This document shows positions 1 to 8,569 of a stretch of DNA of 10,908 bases, one piece after another. The DNA comes from Nephromyces sp. MM_2019 (lineage: Eukaryota; Apicomplexa; Aconoidasida; Nephromycida). Every line of letters starts with the position of its first letter. Position 1 is the stretch's first letter. Below the pieces are notes generated by a model. The model did not search any database. It was not told the origin of the DNA and saw only the letters and a list, made by a program, of their open reading frames with translations. Location: contig JADHZB010000247.1 of NCBI GenBank assembly GCA_015657535.1, forward strand, positions 1 to 10,908. The letters run 5' to 3'. The translations under genes were made by a program, and so were the position numbers.

Positions 1-80
1 AGCTGCTTCTGTTAAAAGCACTCATGAGCAGAAGTGCATCCTTTTTTAGCAGTGAAAACACTGAGCTCACAAAAGCAGCT
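1..80. repeat. Short inverted repeats; possible end of a small mobile element
   Basis: AGCTGCTT at 1-8 is the exact reverse complement of AAGCAGCT at 73-80, and CTTCTG at 6-11 pairs with CAGAAG at 30-35. The size and short terminal repeats resemble a miniature inverted-repeat element, but the left edge coincides with the window start, so no target duplication can be checked. Confidence 0.3.
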
Positions 81-81
81 C

Positions 82-279
82 TCAACCTGAATCTAGGTGG
101 CGTGCTAGGTACTTGCTACTTTCAGCGAAGGGAGTGAGGCCGGGAAAGTAACTTCCTACGATAGTTCTTCCACCAATCGAGGGTGTTGGCGAGACGGACG
201 AATCTTTCTTGAGAGTACGTACTTCTGATAGGTGAGCCTTGATCGGCGCAAGAACGTGCGGACATATCAAGAAACTTTA
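82..279 (-). other. Isolated less AT-rich patch with two overlapping open frames; identity unknown
   Basis: This segment has clearly more G and C than anything around it and no simple repeats. On the minus strand one frame is open from 279 to the stop at 82; it contains no ATG (the first possible start is TTG at 270). A second frame has an ATG at 265 and stops at 122, giving 47 residues with the Trp/Arg-rich stretch ANTLDWWKNYRRKLL. I recognise neither product. It could be a fragment of a transposable element, an inserted organellar or foreign piece, or an exon of an unseen gene. The patch is real; the coding status is not established. Confidence 0.35.
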
Positions 280-1300
280 CAGTTTTTAGTTTTTCTTCGT
301 TTCATTAACGTGAAACGGAAGTTTTATTCCTTTTTATAACTTTAGCAATTATTCATTAAGGAGGCTTAAGCTATTTTCCGGGGTATCATGCTTTTCACTG
401 AATATTATGAAACTAGCAATGGGTTGATAAAACGATTGCAAAACTAAAATTTAAAAGCTCTCGCCAAAGGGATTCCCAGGGTTTCCAGCACACTTCTTCA
501 AAGTATCAGACATACACTGTGCCTAGCCACAATTCATTTTATTCTTTAGCTAGTCTGATGGGTATCTATCAGATCAAAATGTTAAGTAATAAGTGTGAAG
601 TTTCAAAAATGTTAGTAGGCGAATTACTATGTATCAATTTGACACATAGGAGCTAGTAATTTCAATCGCGCTTAAAGACAGTATAGCCCATAGAAGAATT
701 TCACCGCTTGAAAATTTTAAGCAATAACAAAACAGGATAGTGTAACTTTTTACTTACGATTTTAAAGCTCTCTTTTCTCACATTGCAAAGGATTTTTCTA
801 GAAGCTTTGGGTATTATGCAATAAGCGTTTAACACTCTAAAATTCACAATACCTACTTTTTAAATCAGCTGTCCTTTGTAAACACTTAAATTAGCTAAAG
901 ATCTCTGCTAGAACCTAGACTCGTTTATAGCCTAAAAATACGCTAATTGAAGCCACATTAAGAAAATATAGCTGGGGGATTCTGAAGAGTAGCGAAAGAG
1001 GCTGGGTATGCTGCGATTTAAAAAAATTCTTAAAAGTTAAATTAAATACGAAAACAGCGAGCTTCAGCTTCGACAAACTAGATAAATCAAGAGACAAGTA
1101 TCACAGATCAAGCCCAAAACTGTGCAATTAGAACTAAGCTAATTCTATACTAATACAAATACCTCCAAATATAAGTATAAATAAAGCTTTTTTATTAAGA
1201 TTTGTGAAGAAACACCAATAATTCTTGAGTTTAGGGATTTACCAAAACCACTTGTTTTTGGCAAGAAATTTTACATATTTATCTTTTTATGAAATAATCT
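280..1300. other. No gene seen; AT-rich unique sequence with scattered hairpins
   Basis: Moderately AT-rich, without microsatellites. The minus-strand open frame at 915-1097 is biased toward Phe, Leu and Lys, as expected of random AT-rich DNA. Small stems are visible, for example TCTGAT/ATCAGA at 554-573 and ATTACTA/TAGTAAT with inner ATGT/ACAT at 623-660. AAAGCTCTC occurs at about 453 and again at about 764. I cannot assign an RNA gene. Confidence 0.5.
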
Positions 1301-4212
1301 TGACTTTTCCTATGAACCTAAACCTTTGTAAGTGAAATAAAATCTCAAAAAATTACACAAGCTATCCCAATGCTTGATATTGAAAGGATTTGCAGTTTGG
1401 GTAACTCCATCTAGCACACAAGTTTAAACATATAATCTGGCACAAAATATTTTATATCTAACTTAGTTATTTCTTCTGGAAAAATATATACCATTAATAT
1501 TTTTTATAGACTCACACAAGGAAATAGGTTTGAGAAGAACTCACAATAAATTAGTTTAGCAACCAAAAAGTAAAACAATATTGAAGTAAGACTCTTTGAA
1601 TATTTAATTTTTCTTGATCGTTTAACAATATAAGCGTTTTAATCTTAAAAAACATTTTTTTAAATCAGTTTGTTTGTAAGCACATCTCAGAGGCTTCACC
1701 AATATCAATAAAAAACTATACCCTTCTATCATTTTTCACAGCATAAGAACTTTCTGAGACACTAGTCTTATAATTGAGCTAATCCTAGAAATGGTTTCCA
1801 TTGTTTAAATTAAGTATGTTATTAAGTCTATTTAACCTGTTCTAAGCTAATGTCTTGATGTAATCCCAATAGTGAGAAATGCTCCACCATTTTCTTTCTT
1901 AAAAAATAAAGCAATAGAACTTCTTTTAATTTGTTTTTGAGTGCCTTTCTGTAATCATACTATTGTAAATGTAATAAAATAGGCTAGATTTTTGTTAAAA
2001 TTTTATAATGAATATGTAATTTATAACTACCAACTTTTTTCTATCCTAGATTGATCATATAATTTGTATATGTGAAAGCATATTATATATAAATTAATAT
2101 AATATTCGGATACCAACTCCTCAACTATAGTTAAGCTGCTGTGTGTGACTTCTAGCTTAGGGTTTATTAGATTTATACATGAATGTATTAAAAATTTAAT
2201 CTAGCTAGATGTTTATTATGATAATTAGAATTAAGTTTTCGGCGCAAAAAATTCTGTGTAATAGCATTTGGACATGTATAAAAAGCTATATTTTGACACA
2301 ATATTTTTAGTATGATTTAATTGCAATTGAAATTCAAATAATAAGTTTATCTATTAAAAATTTTGTTTATCATTTTTTTAGTTGTATAGAGGAAACTTGA
2401 AATATGCGTCTTATTTTGGTTAAAATTATATACAAGTGAGCTGCATAACTCTTGAAAACTTATTAGACGCCTATCATCCCATCAGTTTGTGGATATTTGA
2501 AATTAAAGATGCCAATATGCCGATTTATAATTTATAATTTTTATACAAGCCTATACACTTGGTTACATTTGATATTTTGTTGAATGTCTAATAGTTTGTA
2601 TCTATAACAATTTAAGCTTCTATTTAATTATGCATGTATTTAAATATGAATATGGAAGCATGACTGAGTAAATGTGTATATCTGTGTGTATATTTATATA
2701 TATATGTTATGTTGTAGTATGTTTATATATTTGGATATATATATGTTTTAATATATGTAAAATTGAGTTGGTAGGAAAACCTAAATGAATAGGGTAATAG
2801 TTATTAACTGTGTTAAAAAATAAAAGCTTGAAAACCAAAAATTTCTCATTATTTTTACATATTGTATATAAGCTCTACTTATGATAAATTGGTAAAAAAA
2901 TTTTAGCTAAATTTACATACAAATCATACTTATACTAATTTTGTTATATGATGTTGCGGGTCGGATTTTGTTATGAAAATAATTTGATGTTTGAAAAAAA
3001 CTCTTTGAGTTGAAATGGTTTTAAGAATATTTGAATATTTATAAAATCCTATTCACACACCCACACAACCCATACTTTAAAATTCCCCTATATAATTGAC
3101 TATGGGTTAATAATCAATTTGATAATTTTCAAGTTAAATAAGATTTTCTTAAATCTTATATAAAGTTGATTAATAATGGTGATTATCGAGACACATTAGC
3201 TTTGCTTTACTAACTTTTAATTATACTATAAAATAATCACTTGAAGTATAATCAAATAGGTGTGTGTCAGCAATTATATATATTATCTTTTGTATTGATA
3301 TATGTTGCATATGCATGTTTTATATATATATGCTTTATAGGTTTTGGTTTATTTATATTTATATGTGTTGTGGATGTCTATGTGTATGATTGTTTAGTAT
3401 ACTATGTTTTAATATAAATTGTTTTATGTGTATAAAAGGATAACAACTGTACATTCTTAATATGCTAGACTGAACTCAATTATATTTATTAGTAATAATT
3501 TATGTACATGTAAATGTGTGTGCATATTTTTTATATCATTATTTTATGAATTTAATATTTAAAAATAAATATTGTTTACGTGTTTAGTAGTGCAAATGTA
3601 TAAAAAATTTAGTTAAGAAAAATAAATTTAACCTTTTGTGTGTTTCTTTTTATTTATATCCAAAAATTGGATAATTTTAATGAACAAGTTACATTGCACA
3701 CTTATTTATATACATAAAAATAACTGTTTGTGTGTGTGCGTGTCTTATGTAGATGTGTGTACATATATGTATATATATATGTATTTTTAGATATATTAAA
3801 GCTTATATATAATGTTGTTGAAAAATTGAATTTTTCAGATGTGTATAAAAATTAAAATCCTGTATCAATAATTGTTTTAACTCAATATATATAGTTAAAA
3901 ATATAAAAATACATACACACAAATATGTATAATTAATATAAGAAATCAAATGACTATTCAACAATTTGCACACATCAAGAATTAAGTGCTATAATGAAAA
4001 AATCCAATAGAAAACATAGGTTTATTTTCTAAAAGGCACACACATATATATATGTTTTATTGATTTTTACACACACAGGTATACATAATAGTTAAATTTT
4101 ATAAACATTTCTTATCATATTAATTCATACTTTACACGCACACACACACATTCTTATAAATTTCATTAATATATTGATACACACATCATCTCGTTGTATC
4201 TCATTAATATTT
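1301..4212. other. No gene seen; very AT-rich intergenic DNA
   Basis: Nearly all A/T up to about 2650, then increasingly seeded with TATATA and TGTGTG words (for example 2680-2760, 3290-3370, 3725-3785) as the exonuclease gene is approached. All frames are densely interrupted. The part next to 4212 is presumably the 3' UTR of the gene. I looked for a further exon with a Mut7-C domain on the minus strand and saw none. Confidence 0.55.
4021..4061 (-). terminator. Candidate poly(A) signals downstream of the exonuclease gene
   Basis: Two AATAAA hexamers on the sense strand, at 4061-4056 and 4026-4021, lie about 150-190 nt past the stop codon. Spacing and strand fit a 3' UTR. AATAAA is common in DNA this AT-rich, so this is only a plausible site. 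Confidence 0.35.
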
Positions 4213-4421
4213 TTACACACACACATGGCCTATAAGGCTGCTAGGAAGCCAATTTAATGAACGGAGTGTGTATTCGATTTCTAACAAAACGTAGGCGTCA
4301 TTGGCGGCATATAAAATTTGGTGAGGTGTTAGTGGACGATAATTCCAATTAGTAAGTGTGTGTGTTTTATCCAATGTTTTATAAAGTGTGTGTGTAGTTA
4401 AATCTGCCAAACTTTTGGGCC
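4213..4421 (-). CDS. Exon 7: Exo III and C-terminus of the exonuclease
   Basis: The acceptor GTTTAG, preceded by a T-rich stretch, is followed by GG, which completes Arg734. The exon then reads PKSLADL, a helix, TLDKTHTLTNWNYRPLT and the Exo III motif HQILYAANDAYVLLEIE. The TLDK..LTNW..RPLT..Q..YAA.DAY pattern is the signature of EXD/MUT-7/WRN-type DEDDy nucleases; Tyr771 and Asp775 are the catalytic pair. Only 27 residues follow Asp775, ending IGHVCV at a TAA (4215-4213). That last GTGTGTGTAA could itself be a donor, so the exact C-terminus is uncertain. Confidence 0.82.
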
Positions 4422-4497
4422 CTAAACATATCAAAAATGAGTGTGCGCAAGTATAAATCTATATGTTTGTATGTGCTTAAGTGTGTGTGTGTGTGTG

Positions 4498-4538
<41 letters not shown>

Positions 4539-7500
4539 AAATAAAAGGGTGTATAAAAATAAAAATATATATGGTTAATAAGCATGTGTATTAGACTTAC
4601 TAAAACTTTGTTGATAAAATTGGTGTGTGTGTGTTTGTGTATTATTAGAGCATATATGGGAAGAAGTTTTATCAAAAAATTTGATATTTTCACATTTAAT
4701 AGCCTCCCTTAATAAGATCTCTTCATCCCAAATGTTTTGTTCATTTTTGTTAAGCTTTGATGGGTGTGGGGCCCATTTATAACGTTTATCCCTAATAAAT
4801 TATATAATTTTAAACTATAAAATATATATATGTAAATTTATATATACACACACGTATATATATATATATATATAAACAAAAAGATACATAATTTACAAAC
4901 AATATTATCTATATAGCATCATAAACATTTATTAATCCAACTAGATACACACTTACCCATATACACACCGTGTAAATATACACACTTATTCATATACACA
5001 CATGTCAATATACACACTTATCTATTTACACATACGTCAATATATACACTTATCCATATAAGCACTTATAAACACTTATTTAAGCATCAACATATACAAA
5101 CGGACATATTTGGATATACACACAATAAACTATATAAATACAAACATGCAATTTATATATAAATGTATATATATATACACACTTTAAATCAATAGCATTA
5201 ACGATAATTTGGAGTAGGTTAGGGTCAGATAAGGCCTTAGTTAATCTATACACATCATTTGTAAGCCCATAAAATAGCTTGATAATGTGTGTGTGTGTAA
5301 ACATCCACCTAATTATATACAAAATTAAGCCTCTATAAGCATCATCATTCTCGGTTAAATCAATAATATAAACACGTGTGTGTGTAGCTATAGTAATAAG
5401 GCTTATTGTGTGTGGATGTGTCCATTCTATATCTATGCCCACAAATAAGAAGGGTGAAAATGTGCGTAGTGTGTGTGTACTGGAGGATGTATCTGATGTA
5501 TATGTATGTGTGTGCTGGTCTAGGGTGTTAGTTTGTGTGTGTGTGTTTTTATCTCGAGAATTAGGTTGTGTGAGTGAGTCTCTAGTTAGAGTGTTAGGTT
5601 GTGTGTGTGTGTGTATTTGTAGAGGTGAGACTATATCTATATAAGATCCACACACCGAAAGTTGATGTTGTAGTGTTTTAAACATTTCAAATAATTGTGA
5701 AATTGTATTAATTGTTTGTATATATTTTGATTTAACTGGTAGTGTGTAAAATTGTGAGTCAAGTTGTGGTAAAGAAATAAACTCTTCAATTATGTGTGTA
5801 GATTCTTCTAATGTTGGTTTAGGTGTGTGTAATGTACAATTATATCCAAATTCATCTATGAGTAGGCCTAATCAAAGTAAAAGGTGTTTGTGAAAATGAT
5901 AATAAAAAAATCTAGTTTGTATACTATCACACACATGTTTTGCATACACACATGTTTTACACACACACATGTTTTGCCGATACACATGTTTTGCATACAC
6001 ACAATTATCCACATCTATAAACATGAATAGATAATTATATACATATACATATATATATATATATATATATGATATTTGTGTATGATAGATATATGTGTGT
6101 ATGCATGTGTGTAAAACAATAGATATATGTGTGTAAACCAATATATATAGTTATGTGTAAATAAATAGAAATGTGTGTGTATATACATACCAGTAGAAGG
6201 TGATCGACGATGTGTAAATTTAATAATTTGAAATAATAAATCAGCCGTAGGTAAAGATGAACAAAACAGTCTAATAAAATTTTTATTTTTATATTTTGAA
6301 ATCGCCGAAAATATTTTTGACAAATTCCATTCTCCCCCCAAAATAGGTGTGTAAATGTTTAAATTCTATATATATATATATATATATAGTTTATGTGTAG
6401 GTGTTTGTGTGTATGATGATGATTTAGAAGAAGTTTTTAACGAGTATAAGATTTCACAAGGTTATTAAGGTTTAACATCTTATTAATTATGGATCATTAT
6501 GTATTCTTATGAATATATCCTTGATAAACTTAAGCTTAGCCCATTACAGTCATATTCACACACACACACACATTTGCAGACGCATACACACACACACATA
6601 CATGTACACACATACACATGTACATACATACATACACACACATTTGCAGACACATACACACACATTTGCAGACACATACACACACACACATGTACACACA
6701 TACATGTACACACATACATGTACACACATACACACATATACACACATATTTGACTAACCTCATCATATAAAAAGGGTTTGAGAAAATTAATAAGTAAAAA
6801 TATATGTGGAGGGTCATCGAATAATAAATAATTTAAAAATGTGTAGAATGAAATTTTTGACATTCGTGTGTGTAAATTTGAAATATTTAGTAAATTTAAT
6901 AGGGGGAGATAAGCATCATTACCAACCACATTTAATATTAAATTAATATCAAGTTTGTGTGTAAAATGTGGACGATGTAAAACAAATCTGTATAGGGATA
7001 TATATGATATATTTGTGGGTGTAAATATATAAATGTGTGTGTATGAATGTGTGTATGTTTAAGTTTATAAGAGGTATATATATAATTATGTGTTTAAATA
7101 CATAAATATATATATATATATATATATATATTTATGTGTGTGTGTGTGTATGTATGTGCATTATATATATACGTGTGTGTATATTTTTATATATAGGTGT
7201 ATATATTTATATGTATATATATAATGTGTTTATGTATGTGTAAATTTATGTAAAATGTGTACTCTTTGATTGATGATTCAATAAGTTCATATAATCGATG
7301 TTTTTCAATTGGGCGTAATTTGGGGCTAACTGTGTGCAAAATGTGTAAATTAAAAATTGAAAAAAATAACTCAGAATTTTCAATTTTATTGTTTTCCATA
7401 AATAAAATAGAAAGTGTGTTATGAACTTCATTATTGAGATCTTGCCACCTATAATATATACATAAACACACACACACTAATATGTGTATATATACACATA

Positions 7501-8569
7501 TAAGTGTATATGTATATTAAATTGACACATATAAAATTGTGGATACATACATATGATGATATATATATAAGCTTAGTTTTATCTATACACATTCATATGC
7601 ACATAGCACATAAATAGCTTGCATTGATATATAGACACACAGACACATATATATAAATATATATATACATATATAAGTGAATTCATAAACCACATTATTT
7701 ACACACACAATACACATGCATTCACATCCACACACATATACGTACATGTACATTTATGTACACACATACACATACATTTATGTACACACACATACACATA
7801 CATTTATGTACACACACATACACATACACACATACTCTTGATTAGTATATGATGGTGTGTTATTTGTACGAATAAAGTCTATGAACCGAAACATTAAATT
7901 TGCTACAATTTCCTCCTTTTTAAATTGCACACACAATTGGGGTATAATTTGGTATAGTGTGTTGTGTGTGTGTATTGTCCATTTTCTTGGTGTGTGTGTA
8001 TCTGTATTATCAGTTTGTGGGGGCTGAATGTGTGTGTGTGTATCAAAATCAAAGTAAGAAAATGTGTATTGATTTTGTAAATTTAATAGTGTGTGTGTGT
8101 GATTGGGTGTGTGTGTATGATTAGGTGTGTGTGTATGATTAGGTGTGTGTGTATGATTAGGTGTGTGTGTATGATTGGGTGTATGTGTGTGATTGGGTGT
8201 ATGTGTGTGATTGGGTGTGTGTGTACGATTAGGTGTGTGTGTATGATTGGGTGTGTGTGTATATGTGTGACTTGGTGTATGTGGATAGTTTAATGTGTTT
8301 GTGTGTGTGCCAGTTTCATTTGGTGTGTATGTGTGTGCATTAATATGCTTATCTGAAGATGATGATGTGTGTATGTGTGAGTATGTTTGAGCTGTGATAT
8401 GATTATCTTTGGGTATATGTTTAGCCAAAAAGTGTGTGTATTGGCTACGGTTTGTGTATAATTTGTTTATGGGAGCCAATTTAGAAAGGGTGTGTGTGTA
8501 AGCTCGACAAAAACTGGTCAACTTAGGCCAACTTGTCAGGCTTACACACTTGAAATTGGATAAGGCCAT
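4213..8569 (-). CDS. DEDDy 3'-5' exonuclease (RNase D / EXD3 / MUT-7-like), seven exons
   Basis: Proposed join, minus strand: 8569-7836, 7448-7263, 6987-6759, 6365-6191, 5867-5183, 4791-4601, 4421-4213. This gives 2409 nt and 802 residues. All introns are GT..AG and split codons close in frame at each junction (phases 2, 2, 0, 1, 2, 1). The family hydrolyses RNA or DNA from the 3' end with two metal ions. The acidic ligands are visible: Asp587 and Glu589 (GIDIEW), Asp646 (YGLTNDVYRL) and Asp775 with Tyr771 (LYAANDAYVLL), which is the DEDDy pattern. Order of regions: basic leader (1-54), Thr/His-rich region (55-200) with nine PNHTHT repeats (107-160), helical Leu/Ile-rich region (about 205-525), Thr/His-rich linker (526-575), exonuclease domain (about 580-785). 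Length is of the order of animal EXD3/MUT-7 proteins, but no Mut7-C domain follows. The substrate cannot be read from sequence. RNase D-like or WRN-exonuclease-like alternatives within the same fold remain possible. Confidence 0.82.
4481..4530. repeat. Compound (GT)11-(AT)13 microsatellite in intron 6
   Basis: GT dinucleotides at 4481-4502 pass directly into AT dinucleotides at 4505-4530. It lies between exons 6 and 7 of the exonuclease gene. On the sense strand it is TA followed by CA. Confidence 0.95.
4601..4791 (-). CDS. Exon 6: hydrophilic insertion between Exo II and Exo III
   Basis: No ATG-initiated frame reveals this exon; it was found by looking for a phase-compatible open frame between the exons with Exo II and Exo III. 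The acceptor TTTATTAG is followed by G, completing Lys670, and then DKRYKWAPHPSKLNKNEQ. The frame stays open for 63 codons with charged, non-repetitive sequence (NIWDEEILLREAIKCENIKFF) and a short THTH patch, and it ends TTT-A before a consensus GTAAGT donor. Its length (191 nt) is not a multiple of three, and skipping it would break the frame into exon 7. It lengthens the Exo II-Exo III spacing to 129 residues, against roughly 60-70 in typical family members. Confidence 0.68.
5183..5867 (-). CDS. Exon 5: linker plus Exo I and Exo II of the DEDDy domain
   Basis: The acceptor GATTAG is followed by GC, completing Gly442. Residues 443-525 (starting LLIDEFGYNC) are mixed and mostly helical. Residues 526-575 are a Thr/His/Asn/Gln/Ser-rich linker made from CA microsatellites read as ACA-CAC. 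The exonuclease fold begins at about 580 with SPFLFVGIDIEW, where Asp587 and Glu589 are the Exo I pair. It continues with the beta strands ISLITIATHTRVYIIDL and then LFYGLTNDVYRL, with Exo II Asp646. The exon ends VNAIDL plus two bases (AA) at a GTGTGTAT donor. This exon holds three of the four acidic metal ligands and is the firmest evidence for function. Confidence 0.88.
5931..6002. repeat. ACACATGTTTTGCATACAC repeat in intron 4, four copies
   Basis: Four copies of a 17-20-bp unit with the core CATGTTTTGC or CATGTTTTAC, separated by ACACACA variants, lying within the intron between exons 4 and 5. The unit differs from the other minisatellites of the window. Confidence 0.85.
6048..6070. repeat. 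(AT)n microsatellite in intron 4
   Basis: AT run inside the intron between exons 4 and 5, next to further TATATA and TGTGTG words. Confidence 0.9.
6191..6365 (-). CDS. Exon 4: helical region, residues 384-441
   Basis: The acceptor AG at 6367-6366 sits at the end of a 22-nt TA tract and is followed directly by AAT-TTA in phase 0, matching the phase-0 end of exon 3. The protein is NLNIYTPILGGEWNLSKIF, then Lys/Ile/Phe-rich sequence ending FTHRRSPSTG. The exon ends in ACT-G before a GTATGT donor (phase 1). The reading frame upstream of the acceptor is (TA)n only. Confidence in the 5' boundary is a little lower because no pyrimidine tract precedes the AG. Confidence 0.72.
6367..6388. repeat. (TA)11 tract forming the intron 3 acceptor region
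   Basis: An uninterrupted 22-bp TA run. On the sense strand it ends TATAG, with the AG serving as the proposed acceptor of exon 4, so the usual pyrimidine tract is replaced by TA. Confidence 0.9.
6555..6748. repeat. Composite CA repeat with CATTTGCAGAC and ACATGTAC words, intron 3
   Basis: (CA)n segments are separated by CATTTGCAGACGCATAC-type words (three copies) and by ACATGTACACACATAC words. On the sense strand this is TG-rich and directly follows the exon 3 donor. Long open frames through it on both strands encode only HT or CV repeats and are not genes. Confidence 0.88.
6759..6987 (-). CDS. Exon 3: helical region, residues 308-383
   Basis: The acceptor is CTATACAG before A-TTT-GTT; the A completes Glu307. 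The protein reads FVLHRPHFTHKL, then a long Leu/Asn/Ile-rich stretch with VVGNDAYLPLLNLLN and FLLINFLKPFLYDE. The exon ends on a complete codon, GAG, before GTTAGT. Beyond that the same frame runs into a TG microsatellite giving Cys/Val/Tyr/Met repeats, so the true exon is much shorter than the open frame. It is probably part of an alpha-helical N-terminal region like the ones in front of the exonuclease in MUT-7/EXD3-type proteins, but the similarity is one of layout and was not aligned. Confidence 0.75.
7106..7152. repeat. (AT)n and (GT)n microsatellites in intron 2
   Basis: An AT run of about 25 bp is followed by TTTATG and a GT run of about 14 bp. The surrounding intron 2 sequence (6988-7262) is nearly all TA/TG words. 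Confidence 0.93.
7263..7448 (-). CDS. Exon 2: helical N-terminal region of the exonuclease protein
   Basis: The acceptor is TATAG before G-TGG-CAA; the single G completes the split Glu codon from exon 1. It encodes residues 246-306 (starting WQDLNNEVHN), a non-repetitive, Leu/Ile/Glu/Lys-rich and probably helical stretch including HTVSPKLRPIEKHRLYELIE. It ends in ATC-AAA-GA at a GTACAC donor, again after two bases of a codon. Composition and lack of repeats contrast sharply with the TA/TG-rich flanks. Upstream in this frame lies only repeat-derived Cys/Val coding. I recognise no named domain here. Confidence 0.75.
7750..7836. repeat. About 28-bp repeat at the intron 1 donor, three copies
   Basis: ACATTTATGTACACAC followed by ATACACATAC repeats three times. 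The right-hand end merges with the exon 1 donor, so the sense strand offers several GTATGTGT sequences close together after the chosen splice site. Confidence 0.85.
7836..8569 (-). CDS. Exon 1: basic leader and Thr/His-rich region with PNHTHT repeats
   Basis: The start is the ATG at 8569-8567 (MALSNFKC). An in-frame TGA lies immediately upstream at 8572-8570, and no AG acceptor lies between that stop and the ATG, so this ATG is the natural start. Residues 1-54 contain no Asp or Glu but several Lys/Arg and many Ser/Thr. Residues 55-200 are dominated by Thr, His, Asn and Pro, with nine PN(H/R)THT units at 107-160. Residues 205-245 look ordinary and helical (QLCVQFKKEEIVANLMFRF). The exon ends in CAAGA followed by a GTATGT donor, which leaves a codon split after two bases that is completed to Glu245 by exon 2. 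Codons beyond the donor in the same frame become Cys/Val microsatellite nonsense, which supports the donor choice. Confidence 0.78.
8090..8251 (-). repeat. Coding 18-bp minisatellite, nine units (PNHTHT)
   Basis: Nine tandem 18-bp units lie inside exon 1, encoding PN(H/R)THT at residues 107-160. Units differ mainly at single positions (GATTGG versus GATTAG, i.e. Pro/Asn codon variants, and one CGA giving Arg in unit 2). Unit length is a multiple of three, so copy-number change keeps the frame. Each unit contains CA dinucleotides on the sense strand, suggesting growth from a microsatellite. Confidence 0.92.

Noticed and set aside
915..1097. Minus-strand frame of 60 residues
   Set aside because: Low-complexity Leu/Phe/Ser/Lys composition expected from AT-rich DNA; no motif, no good start, no splice context.
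4422..4458. Alternative acceptor at 4459-4460 that would extend exon 7 upstream
   Set aside because: The frame after it would need a phase-0 upstream exon, but exon 6 ends in phase 1 and exon 5 in phase 2. The TTTAG at 4426-4422 gives the right phase and has a better T-rich tract.
5378..5644. Plus-strand Cys/Val-rich frame
   Set aside because: It is the antisense shadow of exon 5, whose minus-strand frame contains the exonuclease motifs.
6499..6929. Several overlapping open frames on both strands giving HTHT or CVCV proteins
   Set aside because: They are translations of CA/TG repeats in intron 3. Only 6759-6987 on the minus strand has non-repetitive coding sequence.
8093..8293. Plus-strand frame encoding repeated CVCMIR/CVCMIG units
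   Set aside because: It is the antisense shadow of the PNHTHT minisatellite of exon 1.
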